A DNA stretch of 64,000 nt from Watersipora subatra (lineage: Eukaryota > Bryozoa > Gymnolaemata > Cheilostomatida > Watersiporidae), in NCBI RefSeq assembly GCF_963576615.1, contig NC_088711.1, positions 62,033,248 through 62,097,247 of the forward strand, in the 5' to 3' direction. Positions 11,826 through 22,684 of the stretch are shown one piece after another (within the stretch, counting starts at the first letter, position 1; each line of letters begins with the position of its first letter). The position numbers and the translations under genes are program-made. The notes beneath the pieces were generated by a model. That model was given only the letters and a program-made list of their open reading frames with translations. It did no database searches and had not been told where the DNA came from.

Positions 11826-13284
11826 AATCTAATTCTTTTCTGTAGTCACCCAGTGAGTTGTGTGCTGAGCCAATGTTATTGTAGCTAACAGCAATACTGG
11901 TATGATTGGTGTTTTCTCCATACACAGCCTTTTGTATAACTAAAGTGTTTTTGTAATATTTTAATGCTTTGCTGTAATTGCCCAGTGAGTTGTGTACTGA
12001 GGCCATGTTACTGTGGCTAGCACCAATATTGGTGTGGTTAGTGTTTTCTCCATACACAGCCTTTTGTATGACTAATGTTTTTTTGCAATATTTTAATGCT
12101 TTTCTGTAGTCACCCAGTGACTTGTGTGTGGAAGCCATGTTATTGAAGCTAGCAGCAATATTGGTATGGTTGGTGTTCTCTCCATACACAGTTTTTCGTA
12201 TGACTAGGGCTTTTTCGTGTAAATGTAATGCTTTTCTGTAGTCACCCAGTGAGTTGTGTACTGAGCCAATGTTATTGTAGCTGGTAGCAATATTGGTATG
12301 GTTATTGTTCTCTCCATACACAGCATTTTGTATGACTATTGCTTTTTGGTAATGTTCTAATGCTTTGCTGTAATTGACCAGTGAGTGGTGTACTAAGGCC
12401 ATGTTACTGTAGATGGTAGAAATATTGTCACGGTTAGTGCTCTCTCCGTACACAGACTTTTGTATGACTAGTGCTTTTTTGTAATATATCAATGCTTTTC
12501 TGTAGTCACCAAGTGAGTCATTTGCTGAGCCTATGTTACCATAGCTATCAGCAATATTGGCATGGTTGGCGTTCTCTCCATACACAGCTTTTCGCATGAC
12601 TAGTGCTTCTTCGTAATATTGTAATGCTTTTCTGTAATTGCCTAGTGAGTTGTATGCTGACCCAGTGTTACTGTAGCTGGTAGCAATATTAGTATGGTTA
12701 GTGTCTTCTCCATACACAGATTTTTGTATGACTAGTGCTTTTTCGTAATATTGTAACGCTGTTCTGTATTGGCCCAAAGAGCTGTGTACTAAAGCCATGT
12801 TGTTGTAGCTAACAGCATTATTGGTATGGTTGGTGTTCTCTCCAATTACAGCCTTTTGTATGAAGAGTGCTTTCTTGTGATGTTCTAATGCTTTTTTGTA
12901 GTCACCCAGCGAGTTGTGTATTGAGCCAATGCAAGAGTTCAAGCTTAAAACATCTGTGAGGTTTCTATCCTTTCCATGTACCACCTTTAGAATTTCAAGT
13001 GCTCGCTCAGAAACGTGTAATGCTTCTCTATAATTACACAGAGATTGGTGTGTTAAGCCAGTGTTGAGGTAGCTGATTGCAATATCAGTGTGGTTGGCAT
13101 CTTCACCATACACAGCCTTGTACATCTCTAGTCTTTTGGTGTGATACTCTAATGCTTGTCTGTAGTTGCCCAGTGACTGGTATGTTGAACCAATGTTATC
13201 ATAGCATTTTGCAAAATCTGTGTGGTTAGTTTTCGTTTCATACATTGTTTGATTCAACTTCAGCGCTTCAGTAAAACACTTCAT
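11722..13284 (-). CDS. 5' TPR open frame of copy B (about 12 repeats)
   Basis: A 520-residue open frame from the broken first TPR down to the frame change near 11722. Units follow the 42-residue pattern with conserved A/G at the TPR core positions and the NTNHTNIA linker. Two units (near 12130-12230 and 10390-10500) are almost identical in sequence, showing repeat homogenisation within the array. The upstream part of the exon (13457-13310, VKEAEFLS to IGIVYLDS) is in frame before the 8-nt insertion near 13300. Confidence 0.55.
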   Translation of the reverse strand: MKCFTEALKLNQTMYETKTNHTDFAKCYDNIGSTYQSLGNYRQALEYHTKRLEMYKAVYGEDANHTDIAISYLNTGLTHQSLCNYREALHVSERALEILKVVHGKDRNLTDVLSLNSCIGSIHNSLGDYKKALEHHKKALFIQKAVIGENTNHTNNAVSYNNMALVHSSLGQYRTALQYYEKALVIQKSVYGEDTNHTNIATSYSNTGSAYNSLGNYRKALQYYEEALVMRKAVYGENANHANIADSYGNIGSANDSLGDYRKALIYYKKALVIQKSVYGESTNRDNISTIYSNMALVHHSLVNYSKALEHYQKAIVIQNAVYGENNNHTNIATSYNNIGSVHNSLGDYRKALHLHEKALVIRKTVYGENTNHTNIAASFNNMASTHKSLGDYRKALKYCKKTLVIQKAVYGENTNHTNIGASHSNMASVHNSLGNYSKALKYYKNTLVIQKAVYGENTNHTSIAVSYNNIGSAHNSLGDYRKELDYYEKTLDIQKAVYGENTNHNSIAVRYGNIASAHT

Positions 13285-13457
13285 TGCTTTCTTGTGTATC
13301 CAGATTCACATGAATCCAGATATACTATACCGATATTATTATATGCGGTGCTCTTATCCCTGTGATTGCTTTCAGATTCCTTTTCTTTATTCAGATCCCT
13401 GCTTTTAGGTCCACTTTTATCTTTCATTATATTTGACAGGAATTCCGCTTCTTTTAC

Positions 13458-15173
13458 CTGTAGACACAGATGTAACCATCAGTCATCTATATACTAGACA
13501 TTTCTCATTATCTTTTATTGATGAACAAATGCAAAAAAGACGTGTTAAACTTATATTGATTCCTACCACTCTAAAATGTCCTGGTAAAAGTTTATATAAG
13601 TAAGTTGGTAAGTAAGTGTATAATCAGATTTCTCAAACATACCTAGTAAGTTTATAGCAATCAAGCACATACAGGTTATAATAGAGTTGTGAATTCTTTA
13701 TCAATTTGTCACAGGTTTAGTAGAAGTAATAGAGTATCACGAAAGTAGCTGGTAGTTCAAGCTTTTAATTATAATAATGAACAAATATTTTCCAAACTTT
13801 GAAATTGAGTTTTAAGCAAATCCTGCATCAAATGATTTCAATCATGTTGTATGCACATAGAAAGTTTTTTGGAAAAAACCACTAGATTACCATAGTTATT
13901 TTGGTGAAAGAAATTACTGCAATGAAGTAGACCTATAATAGGCAACAATTTGAGGAAAGCCCATTCAAAATACAACATATTAATCATTATGTGGTTTTTC
14001 ATCGTAATTATCACCAAAATAAACCAACTCTACAGAGGCTTAAAAATATGGCACTTTTTCTCAAATTCAAAATTTTATATGCCTAATATTTATATGGCAT
14101 TAATTATATACATTCATTTTTGGAGCTTCATAAGTAAACTGCATGGGGACAAAAGTAGGTGACAAATCAATGTTAGATGTTTGCTCTTTAAAGATATGGT
14201 TTCGTCAAATTTGAGTTGATTTTCAAAGAAAGTATTTTTCTTTGTCTATCAGTTGATAGGTTGTTTGTTGTGTTAGGCGATCTCATTGTCAAGATATTTG
14301 AAGATTAAAATCAAAAAAGTTTTATCGCGGTAAAAACGCTCAAGCCAAAAAAACATGCCCAGAACTGCCCAAAATGATGTAACGCGTGATACAAGCTGTC
14401 TCTATCTCTCGTATTCACATTGGCTATTGCGATAAAAGTCTAGTCCTACGTGGCTCTATTGGCATATATTTTATCTTGTATTTACTGGTGTTTGCTAGAA
14501 TAAAATTTTAAATCCAGCTACAGATACATTATTACCAATGTCTCAAATGCCTCCAACTAGTAAAATTAAAAACTTGTCATATTAGCTTCTTGTAAATGCT
14601 GTGTAAACAATTTAGTACCGACTACCAATTCTACCGGTCTATGGTAATCATGTTTGAGCAAACTATGTAGAATAAGGTCTTTGTATTGGCACAGTTCCGT
14701 CGCTACCCACACTAATGATATACAGCCCCCCAAAAGTCCCGCCCACATGATGCCCGTCATCTATCCTTGAGGGAGGGGGGCTGTATATCATCCCCCACAC
14801 CAAAAACTAGTTTCTTACTAAGTAAAATAAGCAAGCCACGTCTTTGCAGAGAATATGTGGCAAAACCAACTACATCCCTAAAAGTCATGTACATTGTATA
14901 GTCGACTGTCAATGCTATCGAGTCATTATTGGTATAAATGTGCAGAAATTTACACATATCTTTAGCTATTTTCTTTATTACAGCCACATTTATTTGTACC
15001 TGTTTTCTCATTTAGTTTCAAACTTGCATCTTAAAGTTGCATCTTCTTGCTAGGTTAAACAATGATGATTAATATGGGTATACAATTTGCATTTTCAAGT
15101 CAAATAATACATACTAGCTAGCATTTATTACCATTTACTGTACTATCTATCTCAAGGTTTATTAAAAACATAC
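13458..15173 (-). other. Intron 2 of copy B, expanded by a repeat insertion
   Basis: Bounded by CAG|GTATGT (15174/15173) and CTACAG|GT (13458/13457), phase 0. Both ends match intron 2 of copy C (CATACTAGCTA..ATTTACCATTTA and TGATTCCTACCACTCTAAAATGTC words). The extra length is accounted for by repeat R2 at 14170-14825 plus unplaced AT-rich DNA. Confidence 0.6.
14170..14825 (-). mobile_element. Dispersed repeat family R2, copy 2, inside intron 2 of copy B
   Basis: Reverse complement of 2650-3275. It starts at the TTTAAAGATATGGTTTCGTCA segment (14188) and ends near the GGAGGGGGG run at 14770-14778. The peptide shared with copy 1 reads YKDLILHSLLKHDYHR. Its absence from intron 2 of copies A, C and D shows insertion after copy B arose. 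Confidence 0.6.
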
Positions 15174-16938
15174 CTGTTTGAGTAGTTGCTGAGCAGCTTT
15201 ATAATCTCCTATCTCTCTACTGCAATGCGCAGCTAGAAGTGCCCAAAGACTATGTCGATCATTTCCTTTGAGGAAGTGTTTAAAATATTATAACGCTAGT
15301 TTATAGTTTTCACTGTAGTACAGCAGATATGCGCATAACTCTATGCGTTTTGTTGCAGAAAGGTCATTTTGGGAATTTGGTTGAGGTGATAGGGGTTTGC
15401 TCTTGAGCAATTCACAACACAAAGAGAAGCTGGTCGAATCAATTGGTTTGCCGAGTGCTTTGCTTATTTCTCTTTTGGAATCAGAATATTGACCAGTGAA
15501 GTACAGAACTTCTGCTTTTACCCAGAAATCATTTTTAGGGATGGTAATATTTTTAAGTATAGAAGTTATCTCAAGTCGCTCTTTATTTTCAAACGGATCA
15601 GCAGGCTTAGGCATCTTGGAGTTGACAAACTCCTTGATAGGATCGAGTAAGCAGCCCATAAGTACTACCAAGTGTGCTGGAACAGCGTAAAATAACTCCT
15701 CGTTACCTTGATAATACTTGTCAATCTGCACCGAGTCACTTTGTGATTTCATCTTAAGATAAGCTGAAGTTCGTATGTATATAGCAAGAGCGAGGAGAAT
15801 ATTCAGGTACTGATGAATGTCTGGTGACAGAATGCCTTGCTGTTGAAGCTCTGAATAGATATCCCATGAATGACAACAGCTGAGTCTGAGACACATCTTC
15901 ATGTTGTTAGCAAGGAGAGTTGGATATCTGAATATCTCTTCCTTCACCTTGACATTCAGATTAGCTGGTGGTTGAAACTCGGTAAACTCGGGTAAAAAAC
16001 CAAATTTATTCATGTCTTTTACGAACGATTCTAAGCGTTTCATTTTGACAGACTGCTTTTTTTGTACTCTCTTCATATGATGCTCTTTCAGCAGTAAATT
16101 GTGTGTAGAGCTGACTAGTATCTTCTGCTTCTTCACTAGAAAGTAAAACAATGGTAGAGGAGAGTATGTCAGATTTATCTGCTAATTCCTCAATGGATTT
16201 CTCTGCCTCTTTTTTGTAAAGCTCCATAAACTGTTCTACCGTTAGTATCAGACTCAGACCTCCTTCCTTACTATGACCTGTTGGGATGTTACCAGAGTTT
16301 GTAGTGATTCCATCTATTCGGTATCCATTGACACCCGTCTTAGCTAGTTTACCTAACTCACGGTTTGTCTTCAACTCATCAATATCAAAGGACTTCAAAG
16401 GACTCTCACCTAGATTTCCTATTCTGAAGTAGCTGTCTACTGCTAGTTTTTCAAAGTAATCGGACTCTTTCCCCACGATGATGGCATATTCTAGATCAGA
16501 GTATGTAGTTGCATCCCCTTTTGCTATAGAACCCAATCCAATGATAGCAAACTTAAATGGAGCTTCTTCATCCTTCTTCTTCAGCATGTCAACACTTGAT
16601 TGGAGAATCTTTTTAGATACTTTAGCGAGTTTCTTACTGCAGGTTTTACTAGCTGAGAAGACTTTCTGACTAAATTCTTCTGCATGTCTAATACTGTCTT
16701 CACTGAATATGTCATCACCGCTCACAGTGTTTCCTAAAGCATCAAGAGTACTAAAGTCTTGCTTGGTATCTTCTCTGTACTTCTCTAGAAGTGCCTTATG
16801 GTTACTGATCATCTGCTGATGTTCGTCATAGCTGAGGGAGTGGTTTCCTTTGTACCAACTTTCTTCTATGTCATAGACTAGTCTGCGTCTGTTGTCAGTT
16901 GGATTAAGAGTCACACTGTAGTTAGCCAGACCATGTGC
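15174..16938 (-). pseudogene. NTase exon of copy B (frameshift plus nonsense)
   Basis: Exon 2 reads AHGLANYSVTLNPTDNRRR from the acceptor and contains the NTase signature GLGSIAKGDATTYSDLEYAI (GS, then D and E two apart), followed by NLGESPLKSFDI, YRIDGITTNSGNIPTG and a helical C-terminal half. The frame shifts near 16060 and a TAA stands at 15288-15290 where copy C has GAA (ALEYFKHF). Splice sites at both ends are intact. The final ~110 bp after the stop still align with copy C. Confidence 0.75.
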
Positions 16939-17279
16939 CTGTAAAGCAGTACTTTAGAAGCTATAATTTTATAAGTTTAGAACTAATAGCTCAAGCGAAC
17001 TAAGAAAAATTGAACAAGGAAACAAATTTTAGAAAAAAGTTTGTTTCGCAGCAGTTTAAAAAAAGACGCAACATATATTTTGTTAAATGCTAATTTCATG
17101 GAAAGAGGTTAGTTCTGTTTGGGCATTTTTGTGGCACGATTTTTTGCAATGATGACAGACTGTAAAAATTTTATTTGATCGCGATGGCGTTCTGTTTTTT
17201 AGCCCTTTTAATATGGTGGAACTTTATTAGAGGAGATGTTGAAATAAAGCGTTTTATTTTTCTAGAGACTTTGTGAAGG

Positions 17280-17880
17280 AGTGCATCATCACTGCTGCTG
17301 AACTGCTGGGACCAGCAAAAGTAAGTTTGGTCAAGAACATCAGCCAAGAAATCAATATACCATCAAGAACAAGAAATTAAAGAATTTATAGAGATGAAAG
17401 GCAGGCCTGTTATGAAGCTAGTTGACAGCAAGTGGCTGTGTGATCTTGCCTTGGTTGACATTACAAACCGTTTATCCGAGTTCAATCAAAACCATAATCA
17501 ACTTTTAAGTGCCTTGCTGTCAAATGTGAAGGTTATTGAAGCTAAACTAAAACTATTGTAAGTGCAATTGGAAGGAGATGACAACTCCCATTATCCGACT
17601 TTGCATTAGGAAACCCCTGAAAGTACACATAAATAAGCTGATGGGTGTACAAAACTGCTAGATGTGTTTGAGTGAAGATCTGAGGATGTACAAGCTAAGC
17701 AAAGAGAGTTGAATGTCTTTGCCATACGATTCAGTGTGAAACCAGCCGATGCTCCTGAAGAGTTGCAAATTGAAAAAATGCAGCTTCAAAGCAGTGATGA
17801 ATTGAAAGCAAGGTACGTACAACAATCTTCCATTTCTCGAGTCCTACAAGTGCTACATTATCTTCGATAAGTTTTCTTCA
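17280..17880 (+). pseudogene. Degenerate hAT-type (GTF2IRD2/ZBED-like) transposase fragment, copy 2
   Basis: Parallel to the fragment at 4015-4700: ATCACTGCTGCTGA, GGGACCAGCAAAAG, then in frame LVDSKWLCDLALVDITNRL, an HNQLLSALLSNVK segment and PADAPEELQIEKMQLQ. In-frame stops (TAA near 17560, TAG near 17607 and others) mark it as dead. Its left side lies just past the point (~17165) where copy B loses similarity to intron 1 of copies C and D, so this insertion, or a rearrangement with it, may have removed exon 1 of copy B. Confidence 0.6.
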
Positions 17881-17884
17881 ATAA

Positions 17885-18970
17885 GAATGTAATGGCGTGC
17901 TTCTGTCATGTAGTGACAATGCTTGGTAGTGTTCTCTAGTAGAGAAACACACCGCCAAGATTAGGTTTTTTATAAGCTACATTGGGTGGCCCTAACACTT
18001 ATCAAGGGCTTCTTTTGGAACAGTCAGATTAATCTGAAGGGATACATTTTTGTAACACGTCCAGTCTGACAGAGCCAGGTAGCCATTTAAACTTGTTCAA
18101 TAAGAAAACAGGCATTAAAATACGCGTTTGTATTTGAAAGGACGTATAACTGTGAAAAAAGTTTTTCCAAGCTGATATTAACCAAAAGTAGACTGAGCTC
18201 ATGGCTCACTGACGATAATGTAAAAACCAGTTGACAGTAGCCACATCATCAATATCAAATGATACACCACAACTAGTCAAACAAAAGCAGTTCCAGAGAT
18301 CACACTAATAAGTTAATCATTCTGAATTGGGCTGAGCTGAACATATATTTGTATTCACATTAATCACATTTATTTTACATTTGAATAAAACCACATTTCA
18401 CTGCATATAATTGCTGTTATCACAAATGGCCTTTTAGTAATACGGTAAAAATTATTTAGCCCAGACATGATAAAGGTTTCTCACCTCTGATCTAGACACT
18501 AGCATATATTGCATGTACTTGTATATGACATTGCTGTTAACTGAAGATTACGCAATTTCATGTCAGCAAATGGTTGGTCAAACATTCACTTACGTGTTAG
18601 TTTAGAGTGGACTTGTTAGGCAAACGTCTAGATCAACTGTTTCATATATTTCCTTTGAGATATAAAAACTAGGAACACTAGCCCAAGCCACTCCTGCTAA
18701 ATGTTACCATTAACAACAAAGGCTTTGTTTTAATGCGCTGTCATATGAACAACCCTTTCTATTTTAAAACATAACCTCTGTACAAGCTTCTCTCCTGAAC
18801 TGCTTACACAAAACATGATTAGTATAAGATACGATTACAGATGTTAGTATCTGTATTCTATCAGCCCTTCTACCATCTGGTCTTATAAATGTTGCTAAGT
18901 ATTTTATAAGTTGTGGCTTGCACTCCTGATTGTATCACAAACCGTATGTATATCCAAAAAATTATTCAAA
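17885..18970. other. Non-coding stretch
   Basis: No supported gene. Open frames are short and irregular, and no repeat shared with the rest of the window was recognised. Confidence 0.5.
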
Positions 18971-18974
18971 CACA

Positions 18975-20205
18975 TTTACCGTAAAGCCTCCAATTGAACG
19001 CCACCTCCATTTGACCACCCCTTTGATATTATTTGATCTTTACGAGCCCATAATATCAACTGATCAGTAGAAAAGTGTTCTCAAAATCTTATTAATAATG
19101 AATCGTATAAATCAATAACAATTAATTCTCTCGTTGTCCAATTCTAAAGCGTTTCATCTTTTCATTAAAGTTTTGAAAGCAACACCATAGAAATAATTAA
19201 TAACGGTCTCAGGCTAGTATTAGCTTTCTGTTTAACGCGGTCTTTCTACTCTGAACTGGCCTGCATATATAAAAAATGACTTAAATTTACAATGGTAGAT
19301 GAACTTTGAAAGCAATGCTATAGAAATAACTATTAATTGCCTTAAGGCTAATAGTGTTTCCTTTTTTAACCCGGTCATTATACATTGAAAGACAAGCTAA
19401 TAAAACCCGGTTCGCAAATTTTGGACCAACGGTTACGTTATCGAGCAAACCTTTACGCGTTGCATTACTGCTGAATGCAGCGTGTATAAGTTTTTCTCCG
19501 TTAAAAAATTGTTTGGACGATAATATTGACTAGTTCAGCAGTTCAGAAAATGAGTTGAGGCCAGAAGACAATGTAAAAGATATTTGACAACTAAAAGATG
19601 TTCATTTCATCGAAAGCAACAATCAGAATGCAGCTATTTGAGCAAACGATAAAAATATTCTTACAATGGATCGATGCTCATAACTTCACTTCTATTGCAC
19701 ATAAAAAGCTAATTTTTGGCTGTGAACTGTAGAAAACATATCAGTGAGAACAGTGAGCTTTTATTCAAAAATGTTAATTATAAATATAAAATAAAAATAT
19801 GTTTTCAAATTTAGAATAAAAAAGAAAAGAAAATGCCAACAAATTGCAACGAAGGAAACAGGCTATAATACCATTGCAGGTCAATTGCAAGCAATAGATA
19901 TCAAGTGGCAGAGATATTTCTCGGTTTCTCGATGCATATTTATTAAGATATATTTGACAAGTTGGAGGTAAGTTAGCAGATTTATTGCATCTGAAAGCTT
20001 TAATATCGCTCAACCTAAAGAAGAGAGCAAAATATAGGCCACATTCGCCTCGCCCGTAATGGGGCTAAATTTATTTTCCGAAAAATCTGCCAAGCTGTCT
20101 GAAAAATAGACCGCCAGCCTCTATTTGAACACCGCCTCCAATTGGCCGTTACTACAAAGGAAGGGTTGAAAAATAGAGCGCTATGGCGTTCAATCAGAAG
20201 TTTTA
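18975..20205 (-). mobile_element. Probable non-autonomous DNA transposon (family R3-like) with imperfect terminal inverted repeats
   Basis: The left end reads ACCGTAAAGCCTCCAATTGA followed by ACGCCACCTCC. The right end, near 20185-20205, reads GGCGTTCAATCAGAAGTTTTAC, a near inverted copy. A similar left end occurs at 62643 (ACCGTAAAGCCTCGTAAAAC). Inside lies a diverged direct duplication (about 19170-19265 and 19300-19395, sharing TTTGAAAGCAA, CATAGAAATAA and AACxCGGTC words). Terminal words also occur in the R3 copies at 25.8, 28.7 and 45.8 kb. No transposase is present. Ends are approximate. Confidence 0.5.
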
Positions 20206-20229
20206 CAATATATTTACGTGCTTGCTTAT

Positions 20230-20565
20230 GATTATTATTTATATTGATGAACTTCCATATTTAAATTCTTTACCGTCTCGGTAACTTTGAGAGCCTCTGC
20301 TTTCATCTTCTGTTTGCTAGCCCGCTCGCTGCTTTCAGCAGATGACTTTTCACTTTTTGCACTTGTCTTATTATTGAGGGGCTTTTTTTAGTTTTCTTCG
20401 CGACTTTATGCAATAAATAGTCAAGAACGACGAAGTCTTGTTTTAGCAAGTCAGTGCATGTAGGTCTGTCATCGCACAGAAAGCATCTTTTATTTTGAGT
20501 GTTATACTTTATTATCAAATGATAATAATGGTTATAATAAATTATAGCTACTATTCTTTCCATTC
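20230..20565 (-). other. Possible degenerate coding exon, unrecognised
   Basis: One minus-strand frame gives CFLCDDRPTCTDLLKQDFVV and DYLLHKVAKKTKKSP. After a shift near 20385 another frame gives SAESSERASKQKMKAEAL, ending at ACG|GTAAAG, which resembles a splice donor (20281/20280). The lysine/glutamate-rich run and the donor hint at a former exon. I recognise no family, and it could equally be chance. It lies in the intergenic stretch between a transposon relic and the 3' flank of copy C. Confidence 0.2.
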
Positions 20566-20899
20566 ATAAGTCTTTATAATTGATGAACAAGAAACAATTT
20601 ATGTGCATTTGATTTGTTGAAATGGGTGATCCTCATTGGATAGATTGTAAGTTTTATTAAAATTCATCACATCTGAAATCAGCTTCATTTGAGATTCATA
20701 TAACATATTAACCAATTCATCATTAATGAAAAGCGATTTATAAATCAATATTAAATTCTGAGAAATGATAAAGTGCAGTATGAATATTAAAGCCATTTTT
20801 TGTGTTTACACAAATAAACATTCTGATAACTGGGTGATGCTATATTTGACCTTAACACAGCCTCTTACCACTATTTAAGTTTATAAGCAGTGTAATCTA

Positions 20900-21085
20900 A
20901 ATTAGAGTAGGATGTTCCTAGTTAGTAAATTTTAAGCTATGGATAATCAGTTATATATTAGTTCCATGCAGTCAGTTGTGTTCTCTTGTTTACATTGATA
21001 TCTCTATTGGAAACGATGGTGTTCGTTTTGTCTTCATGATAGCAAGTGATCTTTTTTAAAATATTAAGGCATATATACCCTTGCC
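20900..21085 (-). repeat. Conserved 3' flank of copy C
   Basis: Same block as in copies A, B and D (GATGTTCCTAGTTAGTAAAT, CTATGGATAATCAG, CTTCATGATAGCAAG). The donor-like site at its gene-proximal edge is TTAG|GCAAGG on the minus strand (GC instead of GT). Confidence 0.65.
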
Positions 21086-21151
21086 TAAAGATTTGTATAC
21101 TAAACTAATATTATTATAAATTCCAGCAAAATCGACATCGTAAGTGTACTT

Positions 21152-22684
21152 TTAGTACCCGTCCTTTAACATGTCTAATGCTTGCTTCTCATATATTCTC
21201 GCTTCTCTGTAGTGACCCAGTGAGTGGTGTGATGAAATGATGTTCTTATAGCAGGCATCAACACTTTGATGATTTGCGTTCTCTCCAGACACAGCCTTTA
21301 GCATGGTTAGCGCTTCTTCACAATGTTTTATTGCTTCATTGTGCTGACCCAGTGAGTTGTGAGCTGCACCAATTTTACCATAGCTAAGAGCAATATCTGA
21401 ATGATCGGTGTTTTCTCCATACACAGCCTTTTGTATGGCTAGTGCTTTTTCGTGATATTTCAATGCTTCTTTGTGCTCCCTCAGTGAATTGTGTACTGAG
21501 CCAATTTTATCATAGCTAAAAGCAATATCTGGATGATCGGTGTTTTCTCCATACACAGCCTTTTGTATGGCTAGTGCTTTTTCGAGATATTTCAATGCTT
21601 CTTTGTGCTCCCCCAAAGATTTGAGTGCCAAGCCAATGCTACTATAGCTAAGAGCAATATCTGGATGATCGGTGTTTTCTCCATACACAGCTTTACTCAT
21701 GGCCAGTGCTTTTTCGTAATAACCTAATGCTTCTGTGTACTCTTCCAGTGACTTGTGTGCTGAGCCAATGTTATGGTAGCTGGTAGCAATCGCGGCATGG
21801 TTGGTGTTCTTTCCATACACAGCATTTAGCATGACTAGCGCTTTTTCGTGATGTTGTAGTGCTTTTTTGTGCTCCCCCAGTGATTCGTGTGCCGAGCCAA
21901 TGTTACCATAGATACGAGCAATATCCGGATGATCGGTTTTTTCTCCATACACAGCTTTACTCATGACCAGTGCTTTTTTGTAATAATGTAATGCTTCTGT
22001 GTACTCACCCAGTGACTTTTGTGCTAAGCCAATGTTATTATAGTAGGTAGCAATCGCGGTATGATTTGTGTTCTTTCCATATACCGCCTTTAGCATGACT
22101 AGCGCTTGTTTGTAATATTGTAGGACTGTTTTGTGCTGACCCAGTGAATTATATGCCGAGCCAAGGTTACTATAGCTAAGAGTAATATGTGGATGATCGG
22201 CGTTTTCTCCATGCACAGCTTTGCTCATGGCTAGTGCTTTTTCAAAATAATATAATGCTGTTGTGTACTCACCCAGTGACAGATGTGCTGAGCCAATTTT
22301 ATTGTAGCTGATAGCAATCGCGGTATGATTTGTGTTCTTTCCATACACGGCCATTAGCATGACTAATGCTTTTTCATAATATTTTAATGCGTCTCTGTAG
22401 ACACCCCCTGAGTTGTGTGTTGACCCAATGTTACTATAGAGACTGGCAATATCTGTGTGGTTGGTTTTCTCTCCATACATATTTTGATTCATCTTCAGTC
22501 CTTGAGTAAAACACTTCATTGCTTTCTTGTGTTCACATAATTTCAGATATACTAAACCAATATCATTATATGTGGCGCTCTTATCACTGTGATTGCTTTC
22601 TGATTCTTTTTCCTTATTCAGATTCTTAGTTTCTGGTCCACTTTTACTTTTCATCATATCTGACAGGCATTCATCCTCCTTTAC
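21152..22684 (-). CDS. Exon 3 of copy C: TPR array
   Basis: The acceptor GTGTGCAG|GTAAAGG sits at 22685/22684. The exon opens with VKEDECLSDMM and a charged linker (KEKESESNHSDK), then about eleven TPR units in the KLC/NPHP3 register. Units alternate between two subtypes, one with YGKNTNHTAIA and one with YGENTDHPDIA linkers, implying past duplication of two-unit blocks. Translation stops at TAA after LDMLKDGY. Beyond it the frame still reads as half a TPR (YNNISLVYKSLG) up to the GC donor at 21085. Confidence 0.8.
   Translation of the reverse strand, partial: VKEDECLSDMMKSKSGPETKNLNKEKESESNHSDKSATYNDIGLVYLKLCEHKKAMKCFTQGLKMNQNMYGEKTNHTDIASLYSNIGSTHNSGGVYRDALKYYEKALVMLMAVYGKNTNHTAIAISYNKIGSAHLSLGEYTTALYYFEKALAMSKAVHGENADHPHITLSYSNLGSAYNSLGQHKTVLQYYKQALVMLKAVYGKNTNHTAIATYYNNIGLAQKSLGEYTEALHYYKKALVMSKAVYGEKTDHPDIARIYGNIGSAHESLGEHKKALQHHEKALVMLNAVYGKNTNHAAIATSYHNIGSAHKSLEEYTEALGYYEKALAMSKAVYGENTDHPDIALSYSSIGLALKSLGEHKEALKYLEKALAIQKAVYGENTDHPDIAFSYDKIGSVHNSLREHKEALKYHEKALAIQKAVYGENTDHSDIALSYGKIGAAHNSLGQHNEAIKHCEEALTMLKAVSGENANHQSVDACYKNIISSHHSLGHYREARIYEKQALDMLKDGY

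Larger units (their letters stand above)
10201..16938 (-). pseudogene. NTase-TPR gene copy B (long TPR array, several lesions)
   Basis: NTase exon 16938-15174 (acceptor TTTACAG|GCACAT, donor CAG|GTATGT) and TPR exon 13457-10201 (acceptor CTACAG|GTAAAAG), joined by a phase-0 intron. The NTase motif GLGSIAKGDATTYSDLEYAI is intact. Lesions relative to copy C: a net 2-nt loss in an A-rich run near 16055-16065; a GAA-to-TAA nonsense change at 15288-15290; an ~8-nt insertion near 13300 that breaks the first TPR; single-base losses in an AATGCTTTTTGTAG word at about 11041 and 11569; and a frame change near 11720-11790. The array, read across these breaks, holds about 24 repeats, the longest of the four copies. 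Intron 2 is about 1.7 kb because repeat R2 has inserted. No first exon is found: similarity to intron 1 of copies C and D ends near 17165, close to a hAT relic. Exon 3 (VKEAEFLS) and intron 2 group with copy C. Assembly error could explain some homopolymer breaks but not all of them. Confidence 0.75.

Noticed and set aside
5384-13284. Conventional kinesin light chain genes
   Set aside because: The TPR register is of KLC/NPHP3 type, but there is no KLC coiled coil. The arrays are spliced to an NTase exon and the copies have up to about 24 repeats against six in KLC.
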